DNA of 60,220 bases from Candidatus Latescibacterota bacterium. Its GTDB lineage: Bacteria; Latescibacterota; UBA2968; GCA-2709665. The DNA lies in contig JAAXHE010000204.1 in NCBI GenBank assembly GCA_012271065.1, positions 1 through 60,220 on the forward strand, in the 5' to 3' direction. The translations under genes were made by a program, and so were the position numbers. This document shows, piece by piece, positions 1 to 8,003 of this stretch (positions are counted from its first letter, which is position 1; the number at the start of each line of letters is the position of its first letter). The notes beneath the pieces were generated by a model. That model was not told the DNA's origin and searched no databases. It saw nothing but the letters and a program-made list of their open reading frames with translations.

Positions 1-13
1 CAAGGCGGGCGAA

Positions 14-42
14 CCCGCCCGTATCCTCAAGATACGGGCGGG
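14..42. repeat. 12-bp-stem hairpin at left edge
   Basis: Positions 14-25 are exactly complementary to 31-42, leaving a five-base loop (ctcaa). There is no T-run after it, so it may be a terminator of an upstream gene outside the window or a REP-like repeat. The stem is GC-rich (cccgcccgtatc). Confidence 0.5.
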
Positions 43-83
43 TATGACCAACGCCGACCGGCGCTTTTGCAGCCGTGCGAAGA

Positions 84-108
84 CCGCTGGGAATTTTAAA
101 ACAGCTTC
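84..108 (+). repeat. short dispersed repeat, copy 1 (second copy at 42107)
   Basis: The 25-base stretch beginning ccgctgggaatttt and ending acagcttc recurs at 42107-42131 with two or three mismatches. Both copies lie in non-coding DNA next to a gene end. This copy lies between an apparent GTG start at 75 and the likelier ATG at 129, which is one reason to prefer the later start. Confidence 0.45.
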
Positions 109-128
109 ATAGTTTACCTTTTATCTCC

Positions 129-2096
129 ATGCCCCCTGCGTCCAATCCTCTCATCGCCTATCATTCCGCGTCAGCGTCAGATCCCGCCAGCCGGGGCGTC
201 ACGCTCCGTTCGATCCTTCTGGCCATGCTCGTCTCCGTCGGGGCGTGCGTCTGGGTCAACTACATCGAGTACGTCATCCACGCTTCCCGCATGACCCTCA
301 GCCACTTCCCGATGGGTTCGCTGATGGCCTACCTCACCCTTGCCCTGATCCTCAATCCGCTTTGCAGGAAACTCGCCGCGAGATATGCGCTCTCGCCCAC
401 CGAACTCAAGGTTACCCTGGCCGGCGGCCTGGTTGGCGGCGCCATCCCTTCGGTCGGACTGACGGGTTATTTCCTGGGCGCAATTGCCGCGCCGTATTAT
501 TTCGCAACGCCGGAAAACCAGTGGGGCGAGTTCTTCCACCCCTACATTCCCCAGTGGCTGGCGCCCCGCAACGTCAACCACGCGCTGGACCACCTGTTCG
601 AAGGCGGCCCGCCCGGCATGGATATTCCCTGGGAGGTCTGGTACATCCCCCTGGCCGCGTGGATGGCGTTGATCACAGCCCTCTTTGTGGCGTCCACCAG
701 CCTTTCCGTCATTCTCAGACGCCAATGGGTGGAGAGCGAACGACTGAGTTACCCGATCCTGCGCCCGGTCCTGGATCTCACCGACCGTGAGAAGCCCGGT
801 TTTTCCGGACGTTTCCGGATCGGTTTCGCCATTGCCCTGGGAATCATCAGCTGGAACATGATCCACTACTTCGTACCCGGATTCCCGCAGATTCCCAATA
901 TCCGCTGGGGTCCCTGGGTGCATTTCGAACGATACTTCCCCGGTATCTGGACCCGCGTCAACATGTTTACCATCTCCTTTGCCTACTTCGCCAATATCGA
1001 CGTCCTCTTCAGCCTGTGGTTCTTCTGCGTTCTCTTCATCCTGCGCAGCGGCGTCCTCAATCGATACGGCTATAACGCCAGCAGTACCTATACGACAACG
1101 GGCGAGTTCGCATGGCTTCAACTCGGCGGATTCGTCACGCTGGTTGGTTGGGGATTGTGGATCGCACGACACCACCTGAGATCCGTAATGAGGATCGCCA
1201 TGGGCCGGAGCGCGCCTCTGGACGATGCCGACGAAATGATGAGATACCGAACCGCTGTTCTGGGTTTCATCCTGAGTACCCTCTTCGCCGTCTTCTGGTT
1301 TTGGCGGGCAGGCATGGGGTTCGGCGTTGCATGTCTGTCCGTCCTGGCAACGCTGATCATTTTTCTTGGTGTATCCCGAATCGTGGCCGAAGTCGGGCTG
1401 GTCTTCGTCTGCACGCCGATCGGCCAGCAGGAGATCGTCACCCGGCTGATCGGGCCGCGGAATCTCTCCGGTCCGAGCCTCACTGTCCTGGCGTTTTCGA
1501 ACGCGCTTACCTCGTTCGGCAAGGGTCTGTTCATGCCCTCCGTGGTTCACGCCACAAAAATCGCCGACCTTTGCCCTCGCGAGGACCGTCCCCGCGTGCT
1601 GACCGCGATATTTCTGGCGTTTGCCGCGGGCGTGGCCGCATCCATCGCCTATACCCTCTACCTGGGATACACTCATGGAGCCTACAATTTCAACGACTTC
1701 CCGTTCACGCGATACAGCCGGAGCGGCTTTGCGAATGCGTTGTCGAAAATGAAGGACCCTGCGGTCGAGACCAGCATCCGCCCGGTCCTGCTGGGCATCG
1801 GCGCAGCCGTGATGTCCATCCTGACGTTTCTCAAATATCGCTTACCCTGGTGGCCGCTGCACCCGGTCGGCTTTGCGATCGCCGGCATCTCGTACGTTCA
1901 CTTTTCCACTTTTTCGGTGTTTATCGCCTGGTGCATCAAATTCATTATCCTGCGTATCGGCGGGGCGGCGCTGTACAGGCGCTATATCCCGTTTTTTCTT
2001 GGGATATTGACAGGATATACGACCGGCGTGGGGCTTTCCCTTGTCGTGGACATCATCTGGTTCCCCGGGGCGGGCCATTCGATTCATGGGTATTGA
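129..2096 (+). CDS. DUF6785/DUF6784-type multi-span membrane protein
   Basis: An integral inner-membrane protein of about 655 residues with a dozen or more hydrophobic segments spread over its whole length. The hydrophilic loops are rich in aromatic residues and prolines. Its length and pattern match the DUF6785/DUF6784 proteins common in Planctomycetes and Poribacteria-like genomes, which are distantly reminiscent of OPT-type transporters; no substrate is known. An earlier GTG at 75 is in frame, but the residues it adds come from a dispersed repeat, so I prefer the ATG at 129, although neither start has a clear Shine-Dalgarno site. The next genes (an unrecognised protein and heparinase II/III) suggest a role in uptake or handling of glycan-derived material, which is inference from context only. 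Confidence 0.7.
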   Translation: MPPASNPLIAYHSASASDPASRGVTLRSILLAMLVSVGACVWVNYIEYVIHASRMTLSHFPMGSLMAYLTLALILNPLCRKLAARYALSPTELKVTLAGGLVGGAIPSVGLTGYFLGAIAAPYYFATPENQWGEFFHPYIPQWLAPRNVNHALDHLFEGGPPGMDIPWEVWYIPLAAWMALITALFVASTSLSVILRRQWVESERLSYPILRPVLDLTDREKPGFSGRFRIGFAIALGIISWNMIHYFVPGFPQIPNIRWGPWVHFERYFPGIWTRVNMFTISFAYFANIDVLFSLWFFCVLFILRSGVLNRYGYNASSTYTTTGEFAWLQLGGFVTLVGWGLWIARHHLRSVMRIAMGRSAPLDDADEMMRYRTAVLGFILSTLFAVFWFWRAGMGFGVACLSVLATLIIFLGVSRIVAEVGLVFVCTPIGQQEIVTRLIGPRNLSGPSLTVLAFSNALTSFGKGLFMPSVVHATKIADLCPREDRPRVLTAIFLAFAAGVAASIAYTLYLGYTHGAYNFNDFPFTRYSRSGFANALSKMKDPAVETSIRPVLLGIGAAVMSILTFLKYRLPWWPLHPVGFAIAGISYVHFSTFSVFIAWCIKFIILRIGGAALYRRYIPFFLGILTGYTTGVGLSLVVDIIWFPGAGHSIHGY

Positions 2097-2163
2097 ACGT
2101 ATTGTCGGTACTTACGTACCCAACCGACGCCGTGCGTACACCTGGAGCGATGCATGATCCCGC

Positions 2164-2186
2164 ACCGCGAATTGGCAATTCGCGGT
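2164..2186. repeat. near-perfect 23-bp palindrome (GCGAAYTG family)
   Basis: The left arm accgcgaattg pairs with caattcgcggt around a single central base. Closely related palindromes with arms gcgaactg/cagttcgc lie at 11580-11596 and 11621-11637. It sits just upstream of the ribosome-binding site of the next gene. It could be a REP-type repeat or an operator; recurrence at an unrelated gene favours a dispersed repeat. Confidence 0.5.
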
Positions 2187-2219
2187 ACATGTGACGCCCG
2201 GTATTCGGGAGATCCTGTG

Positions 2220-3458
2220 ATGGTTGACATCCGTCAGAATTTTAACTGGCACGACGTCCACGGGAACCAGGACTATGTCTTCGGCGAAGACGGATACATG
2301 AAGATGGACGCATCCAGGAAACCCGTCCGGTGCAGCCGTCAACTCAAGGAGAAGATCACCGACCGGGCCGGCTCGCTTGAACTGGCCATGCGGGTTGTCC
2401 TCGACGAGCCCGAGTACCACACGCTCTACACCCTCAGGCTTTATGACAGTGCGGACCGCCCGGCCATCGTATGTCATATCCGGAGGGACGGCTGCCTGCT
2501 GTTTCAGGGCGGAAAGGAACTGATAGATTCCGGCAGGGCACTCACGTTCCAGGGCAACTGTCCGTTCAACGATCGGACCAGGCGTAAATGGTACGTCGTC
2601 GAATCCGACGAACACGTCTACGCGTTCGAAGGCTTCGACTTCTCAAGCCAGACTGCCGTGTTTCTTCTAGACGGCGAACGACCCGTCACCGTGCCGTTCA
2701 ACAATCCGGTGCGGGATATCGCGAAACTGGAACTTCAGACCGGCGGCGTCGGTATCGGCCGGCGTATCCGCGTCAGGCACGTACGGCAATCGGTCGGCGG
2801 CAACCAGATCGACCGGGAAGATCACCCGCTCCACTGGAAACCGATCCCGCCGCCACGGGACGGAGAACCGGACGACAATGTCTGCGAGAGCAGGCTCAGA
2901 CCCGTTCAGAATCGATGGCTTGAACTCATCACACGGTACGGGTTCGTGACCACGACCTTTCCCGTCATTCCCAGGGGCACGCTGGAATTCGAAGTCAAGT
3001 CGCCGGACGTATCCGCTGAAGCCTGCATCCTGCTTGGCGAGTACGACGGATCCATCAAGTGTTTCCGAAAAATCCAGACGGGAATCCTGACAGACCGCAT
3101 GACCGTTGCAACCGGCCATCCAACGCCCGGTTTCAACACGTTTGATAATTCGGTCGTTCCCGAAAACGACCGGGCATACCGGTTCAAAATCGCATGGGAT
3201 GCGGAAACAAATAAGCAGAAGATCTGGATAGACGACGTGCCGCAGCGATACCAGGGCGAGACGGAAATCGAAATCGACGGCCTCTGGGGCAAAGAAAACC
3301 GCATGACCCGCGGCATCGACACGATCTCGCTACACCCCGGCCTGCTGGGGGCCGCGCGGCTCACTTCCATCCAGAAAGCGGAAGGCAGAAAGCTGGAGAA
3401 TCCGCCGGAGCCCCTCCGGACGTGGTGGGCAAACTTCAGGCTTCGCGCCCTGGACTGA
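2220..3458 (+). CDS. unrecognised protein beside heparinase II/III
   Basis: A protein of about 412 residues that I cannot assign to a family. It is rich in beta-strand-like alternation, charged residues and tryptophan, with no membrane segment and no signal peptide at either possible start. A two-domain beta-sandwich (concanavalin-A-like) fold would be compatible with this. The start at 2220 is chosen because GGAG lies 8-9 bases upstream, whereas the earlier ATG at 2154 would translate through the palindromic repeat at 2164-2186. The gene lies 47 bases before the heparinase II/III gene on the same strand, so cotranscription and a role in polysaccharide recognition or breakdown are plausible but inferred. 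Confidence 0.6.
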   Translation: MVDIRQNFNWHDVHGNQDYVFGEDGYMKMDASRKPVRCSRQLKEKITDRAGSLELAMRVVLDEPEYHTLYTLRLYDSADRPAIVCHIRRDGCLLFQGGKELIDSGRALTFQGNCPFNDRTRRKWYVVESDEHVYAFEGFDFSSQTAVFLLDGERPVTVPFNNPVRDIAKLELQTGGVGIGRRIRVRHVRQSVGGNQIDREDHPLHWKPIPPPRDGEPDDNVCESRLRPVQNRWLELITRYGFVTTTFPVIPRGTLEFEVKSPDVSAEACILLGEYDGSIKCFRKIQTGILTDRMTVATGHPTPGFNTFDNSVVPENDRAYRFKIAWDAETNKQKIWIDDVPQRYQGETEIEIDGLWGKENRMTRGIDTISLHPGLLGAARLTSIQKAEGRKLENPPEPLRTWWANFRLRALD

Positions 3459-3505
3459 CAGCCTGGCCGCCGCCCCCGGATGCTTGAGGTCGACAAGAGG
3501 ATGAT

Positions 3506-5854
3506 ATGCGAACCCATCGAAATCCGTGTACCATGTACAAACCCGACGACCTTGCGCGCGCCGGGGAAAATATCAGCCGACACGCGTGGGCCAGGGATCT
3601 CTACGGTCAGATCAAATCACAGGCAGGCTACTATCTGACGATGGACCGGGACCGGATGCGGTCTTTCATCAGCGACCAGACGCCGCTCGTCACCGTCGTT
3701 TGTCCCGATTGCGGCTGCGGACCCTGGTATGCCTACAGCCTGATCAACCAGGGCGACACGCTTCAATGCACGGACTGCAAGGCGACGTGGGACTGGGACC
3801 CGGAGGACACTTCCGAAACATGGAATATCCAGGCGGTGGTCCGCACGTATCGCCTGAAGTACATCCTTGGCGGCCTGGAGAGCGCCGGAATTGCTTACGG
3901 TATCGAAGGAGACGTGCGATACGCCGAAAAAGCCGCCATTCTGGTCGAACGATTCGCTGAAGTCTTCGAGAGCTACCGGCTGAACCAGGTCAACAAGAAC
4001 GTCTGGCACGATCAGAACGATCCGTATTACGGAAAAATCGACGGCTGGAAACAGAGGGATGCGTGGTGCGCCCGAACAGTGCTGATCGCGTATGACCTCA
4101 TCCGCGACTCAGACGTATTTCAAGACGAACAGCGCCGGTCCATCGATGCCTTTGTCGAATACGTACGGGACTATTTCGTCGAGTCCTTCAACAACCCGGG
4201 AACCTCGACGCTCGAGGGATATCACTATACGGATGATCTCTCACCGTATCTCTCCCACTATTCCATTCAGGACCACGGAGGCGCGTGGTGGTGCATCGCG
4301 GCTTCCGCCGCGCTGACGGGCGACCGGGAAATCCTGCGATCCGTCGTCACGCTATATGAGGACATGCTCAAGCCCGAGGCCGGCGTGTTCTTCCAGGATG
4401 GCGCGTTTTACGAATGCACGGCCGATTACACCCTGGGGCTGCTCCAGACGACCATCGGCATCCCGGAAATCATCCGTGGCAATCTGGACACCGACGTGTA
4501 CGCCAATCCCCGATGCGCCCTTCTGGAGAAGTGTTATGCCTGGTTCCTGGACGCCGCCTTTCCGAACGACACCAACCCGGCGATCAACGATTCGCACGTT
4601 GGAAGTCCATTGCGCCCTTTTTGTTCGGAAATCGCCTATATCGTCTACAACAATCAGAAGGCGCTGCGACATCTCAAGACCGTATGGGGCGGCGACCTGA
4701 ACGGAGGAACCGAATATTCGCTCTTCTACCGGGATCCGGATGCCGCGGTCGAAAGCGACGGCGAACCCTACGCCGCTGCGAGCGCCCACCTGCCCGATAT
4801 CGGACTCATGATTCTTCGTCACGGCGAATACAAGCCGTCGCGGACCATGGCCTTTATCGATTACGGTCCCTATATCCCGGCCGCACACAAGCAGAAGGAC
4901 TATCTCAATTTCGTCCTCTGGTCGCGCGGGCAGGAAATGGTGACGGAAATGGGGTATAACTGGAATCCGGAGTGGGCCCGTCTGTGGGAACGCGGCCCGC
5001 TATCGCACAATACCGTCCTGGAATGCGCGGAACAGGGCGAGGGAGGAAAACCGCTCATGTGGTGCGTGACTCCGGGTCCGAAGCTGGCCGAGGCGGGCCT
5101 GCCGCCGGGCAACGCCCGCCTTATCGCGTTGCTGCCGCGGGGTTCGGGCGAACCCCTCATCGTCGACGTCTTCAGCGTCTCGGGAGACAAGAGGTCGTAC
5201 ACCTGGATGCTGCACGCACGATCCGGAGATCTGGAGATCGCGGGCCTCGACTCCCTCGTGCCTTCAGACGTCCCCGAACCCCTGCGTTCCGGCCGATCGA
5301 CCCGCGCGATTGACGACGTCACCGCCACGTGGACGATGGATCGCGGCGGCTTGCGGACGATCATCCCGAATATCTGCGACACGACGGTTACGGTATCCGA
5401 ATGTCCACCCGAAGAGGACGTGATCGAAGACCTGCATGCCGACGGCGGCACCCTGAAGCCCGGCGCCGTTCTCCCTTACCGCGGCCACCTCCAGGTTATC
5501 CGGCCCGGTCCGGTTGCCGTTTTCCCCGCCGTACACGCGCCATTCGCGCACCGCCCTCCCGCGATCGAAATCGAATGCCGAACGCTGTCCGACGCCACGT
5601 TGGCGCTCCGGATCCACACGGAGAATGAACGCTTTCTCCTGTTGTATAACCCCTCGCGGGAGGAGGCGCGTTTCGACGGACTGTCCCTGAAGGGACGCGC
5701 GGCCGTCGTGACGATCCAGGACGATGCCCTCCGTTCGCTCTGCCTCGCTTCGGGCACTTCGCTGGACTTCGGCGAGACCGGGCTTCACCTGAAAAAGACC
5801 GGCAACGCCTACGGGGTACGTTCCGGAGACGCGTTCAAAAGGGTGGAGCTGTAG
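3506..5854 (+). CDS. heparinase II/III family polysaccharide lyase
   Basis: This 782-residue protein looks like the heparinase II/III family, which cleaves uronic-acid-containing polysaccharides by beta-elimination. The N-terminal 350 residues read as the alpha-helical toroid (for example QRDAWCARTVLIAYDLI), and residues after about 400 as the beta-sandwich, with a GPLSHNTVLE stretch resembling the family's conserved His region. An unusual feature is a zinc-ribbon-like insertion near the N-terminus (VCPDCGCG followed about 22 residues later by CTDCKATW). No signal peptide is visible, so it may act in the cytoplasm on imported oligosaccharides. AGAGG lies five bases before the ATG at 3506; an alternative ATG is at 3533. 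Confidence 0.75.
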   Translation: MRTHRNPCTMYKPDDLARAGENISRHAWARDLYGQIKSQAGYYLTMDRDRMRSFISDQTPLVTVVCPDCGCGPWYAYSLINQGDTLQCTDCKATWDWDPEDTSETWNIQAVVRTYRLKYILGGLESAGIAYGIEGDVRYAEKAAILVERFAEVFESYRLNQVNKNVWHDQNDPYYGKIDGWKQRDAWCARTVLIAYDLIRDSDVFQDEQRRSIDAFVEYVRDYFVESFNNPGTSTLEGYHYTDDLSPYLSHYSIQDHGGAWWCIAASAALTGDREILRSVVTLYEDMLKPEAGVFFQDGAFYECTADYTLGLLQTTIGIPEIIRGNLDTDVYANPRCALLEKCYAWFLDAAFPNDTNPAINDSHVGSPLRPFCSEIAYIVYNNQKALRHLKTVWGGDLNGGTEYSLFYRDPDAAVESDGEPYAAASAHLPDIGLMILRHGEYKPSRTMAFIDYGPYIPAAHKQKDYLNFVLWSRGQEMVTEMGYNWNPEWARLWERGPLSHNTVLECAEQGEGGKPLMWCVTPGPKLAEAGLPPGNARLIALLPRGSGEPLIVDVFSVSGDKRSYTWMLHARSGDLEIAGLDSLVPSDVPEPLRSGRSTRAIDDVTATWTMDRGGLRTIIPNICDTTVTVSECPPEEDVIEDLHADGGTLKPGAVLPYRGHLQVIRPGPVAVFPAVHAPFAHRPPAIEIECRTLSDATLALRIHTENERFLLLYNPSREEARFDGLSLKGRAAVVTIQDDALRSLCLASGTSLDFGETGLHLKKTGNAYGVRSGDAFKRVEL

Positions 5855-5916
5855 GATTCAGTCCGTTATATTGTGCCGTTCCGAAACGCAATCCAGCTTC
5901 TATACAGGAGACGTGC

Positions 5917-6861
5917 ATGCCGTCCGACTTTCTCAACCGGATCGCCGAAGGACCCCTGCTTTGCGATGGCGGCTATTATCTCGAATTCGAACGCCGTTGC
6001 CTTGGCAGCTACGCCTCCAAAATCCCCATGGGCGTACTCGACTATCCCGAAGGCGTACTCGAACTCCACAAGGAATTCGCCCGTGCGGGCGCCGAAGTTC
6101 TGCAGGCCATGGTCTGGGGCGTCCGGCCCATGGAACGCGAGGAGGAACTCCACCGCAAGGCCGTGGAACTCGCACGGGAAGCAGCCGGACCGGACCGGTT
6201 CGTGGCAGGCACGCTCAGCCCGTACGTCTATTCGGGCCGCTCCAAATGGGACCCCATGACCGAAGAAGACAGGACCAATGCAAGTGAATTCTTCGAACGC
6301 CGCGTTACGCAGCAGACCTCTGCCGGCGTGGACCTCTTCATTGTCGAAACCTTCTATTCCGTGGACGAAGTCAGCCTGGCCATTCCCTTCGTAAAACAGG
6401 CGGGGATTCCCGCCGTCGTTACGATGACCTATCGCGACGCAGAATTTACGCGGGAGGGTTACCGTCCGGGCGAAGCCGCCAAACGCCTGGTGGACGCCGG
6501 CGCCGACGTGGTCGGCATCAACTGCATGCGCCCGTGGTCCACCATGCGCCCGCTGATGTACGAAGTCAGGGAAGCTGTTTCGGCGCCTCTGTGCGCGCAG
6601 CCCACAGGATACGAACTCGAACCCGGAGAGAATTTTAATCGCCCGTTGAGCGTCGCCAATCTCTGGACCCAGGTTGAGCCCCGCGTTGTCACGCGCTTTT
6701 TCATGGCAGAGTATACCGCTGAAGCCGCACATATGGGCATCGGCCTCATCGGATCCTGCTGCGGCGCCCTGCCGTTCCACGTGCGCGCGATGGCCGAGGC
6801 GCTCGGCAAAGCCACCGACCTGCCCGACGTCGACCGGGGGTACGGCGGGCTTGCGGGGTAA
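5917..6861 (+). CDS. homocysteine S-methyltransferase family protein
   Basis: A 314-residue (beta/alpha)8 barrel enzyme of the homocysteine S-methyltransferase / betaine-homocysteine methyltransferase family, which transfers a methyl group to the thiol of homocysteine. The three zinc-binding cysteines are visible: Cys203 in GINCMRP and the Cys281-Cys282 pair in GSCCGALP. The N-terminal region (LLCDGGYYLEFERRCLG) corresponds to the family's DGG start of the barrel. AGGAG lies six bases before the ATG. The methyl donor cannot be read from sequence; S-methylmethionine or betaine are both possible. It follows the heparinase gene by 62 bases but has no obvious functional link to it. Confidence 0.85.
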   Translation: MPSDFLNRIAEGPLLCDGGYYLEFERRCLGSYASKIPMGVLDYPEGVLELHKEFARAGAEVLQAMVWGVRPMEREEELHRKAVELAREAAGPDRFVAGTLSPYVYSGRSKWDPMTEEDRTNASEFFERRVTQQTSAGVDLFIVETFYSVDEVSLAIPFVKQAGIPAVVTMTYRDAEFTREGYRPGEAAKRLVDAGADVVGINCMRPWSTMRPLMYEVREAVSAPLCAQPTGYELEPGENFNRPLSVANLWTQVEPRVVTRFFMAEYTAEAAHMGIGLIGSCCGALPFHVRAMAEALGKATDLPDVDRGYGGLAG

Positions 6862-6948
6862 GACGCTGTCGCGGAATTGCGGGGACCCGCTCTTGACATG
6901 ATTCGCGCCGCCCACCGACCGGGCAGCGTCGACGGGAGGTTACCATCA

Positions 6949-7098
6949 ATGCACGATGAAATCACCGCGTGCATCGAGAAGGGATTCGAACTTGGCGTCC
7001 GATGGACGGGGTTCGACTCCGTCGCCGCCTACTTCGAAGCCATTGCAGAATCCATCAACACAGAGCAAGCCGTTCGCTTCAGGTCTTTCGAAGAATAA
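6949..7098 (+). CDS. possible 49-residue protein
   Basis: A short reading frame with a good Shine-Dalgarno site (GGGAGG nine bases before the ATG) encodes 49 residues that look amphipathic and acidic (AYFEAIAESINTE). I recognise no family. It may be a real small protein or the tail of a decayed gene. The frame is open further upstream, to 6877, without a better start. Confidence 0.35.
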   Translation: MHDEITACIEKGFELGVRWTGFDSVAAYFEAIAESINTEQAVRFRSFEE

Positions 7099-7142
7099 AA
7101 TGGGGAATAATAACCGAAAGTGACATTGCGAGGATGTAAACG

Positions 7143-7601
7143 GTGATGGACAAACAGGAAACAAGAGAAGAGAATTTCGGGTGGGCAACCCGAGATGGGA
7201 GGGTAGTTCATATTTCTGAGGTGTTTAGGGGCTTGAAATGCGGATGTATCTGTTCTGAGTGTGGAAGTCGTTTGGTTGCAAGAAAAGGACTAAAAAGGAA
7301 GCATCATTTTGCGCATGAATCTTCAGATGTTTGTCTGAATGCAGGAGAGACCGGGTTACACAAAGCTGCGAAGGGTATTTTGGTTAGACGAAAGGAAATT
7401 GTACTTCCAGATGTTAGAGTGGAATATGGCTATATAAAGCCATCGAGGTCTTTTGACGGGCACGAGATTGATATAGAAAATGCTTTTTCCGATAAAAATT
7501 CCGATGATAATTTTTCGTCTCCTGATGACGTGCAAAAACAATTTGAAGAGGATGATAAAAGAGCAATAGAGGCGAGACAACGACGACAAGGAACAGCATG
7601 A
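7143..7601 (+). CDS. CoiA-like zinc-finger protein, probably truncated
   Basis: Residues 35-64 carry the zinc-binding signature of CoiA-like competence/nuclease proteins: CSEC, then GLKRKHHFAH about fourteen residues later. An ETGLHKAAKGIL segment follows, corresponding to the start of the helical linker. Full-length members then have a PD-(D/E)XK nuclease domain and exceed 250 residues. Here the sequence breaks down after FDGHEIDIE into a low-complexity Asp/Ser/Glu-rich tail and stops at 152 residues, so the nuclease core is missing. The gene is clearly richer in A and T than its neighbours, suggesting transfer. The start is GTG at 7143 or ATG at 7146. Its stop overlaps the next small ORF by four bases. 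Confidence 0.6.
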   Translation: MMDKQETREENFGWATRDGRVVHISEVFRGLKCGCICSECGSRLVARKGLKRKHHFAHESSDVCLNAGETGLHKAAKGILVRRKEIVLPDVRVEYGYIKPSRSFDGHEIDIENAFSDKNSDDNFSSPDDVQKQFEEDDKRAIEARQRRQGTA

Positions 7602-7681
7602 AGGCGTGGGCGGAATCTGTGATTGTTGTGATGGCGGGGTTGGTTATTCTTGCAGGGCAGATGTACTGTTCCCCGGTTTAA
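7598..7681 (+). CDS. possible 27-residue single-span membrane peptide
   Basis: Starts on the ATG of an ATGA overlap with the CoiA-like remnant and has AAGGA five bases upstream. The peptide is 27 residues long with a hydrophobic core (SVIVVMAGLVILAG), so it could span the membrane once. It ends on a TAA that shares bases with the stop codon of a convergent minus-strand ORF at a TTAA site. Too short for homology to be judged; treated as plausible because of the overlap and ribosome-binding site. Confidence 0.35.
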   Translation: MKAWAESVIVVMAGLVILAGQMYCSPV

Positions 7682-7776
7682 CCGCTTTCCTTGTCAAGGA
7701 TCGGTTGTGATTCCCACAAAAATTCCTGGAGATCGCGACTCCAGGGTTTCGGCCAATCCAATCTCGTGACCGTCAT
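7678..7776 (-). CDS. possible 32-residue protein coupled to the 76-residue gene
   Basis: Begins on the ATG of an ATGA overlap with the stop of the 76-residue gene just upstream and encodes 32 residues rich in Trp, Pro and charged residues (RLDWPKPWSRDLQEFLWE). It could be a genuine short gene or the start of a gene truncated by the AT-rich insertion next to it. No family is recognised. It would form a three-gene chain with proS through successive four-base overlaps. Confidence 0.35.
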   Translation of the reverse strand: MTVTRLDWPKPWSRDLQEFLWESQPILDKESG

Positions 7777-8003
7777 TGTGGAACACCGGCGGCAGGGTTT
7801 CGAATCTGCGCATGAGATTTCTCTACCTCTTCTTCCGAGGCCTGTCGATATGAAATTTCCTGTTCATCCAGAATCGACAATGCTTGAACGGGCACGATGT
7901 ACACACCATCAGGCAGGCTGGTCAGCATGGCATGGTTAGCCAGTTCGTAATAACCCTCAACCTGATGTTTGCGACTTTTGAACTTGATATAAACAGTATT
8001 CAT
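7773..8003 (-). CDS. conserved-looking 76-residue hypothetical protein downstream of proS
   Basis: A 76-residue soluble protein with a mixed alpha/beta pattern (MNTVYIKFKSR, then YYELANHAMLTSLPDGVYIVP). I recall similar small hypothetical proteins of environmental bacteria, but no function is known to me. Its start codon overlaps the proS stop in an ATGA arrangement, so it is probably translated by coupling with proS. Its own stop overlaps a further 32-residue ORF in the same way. Confidence 0.55.
   Translation of the reverse strand: MNTVYIKFKSRKHQVEGYYELANHAMLTSLPDGVYIVPVQALSILDEQEISYRQASEEEVEKSHAQIRNPAAGVPQ

Noticed and set aside
177..1676. 499-residue minus-strand open frame
   Set aside because: Antisense to the DUF6785-type membrane protein, low in hydrophobic residues and without motifs or a ribosome-binding site; a codon-bias shadow.
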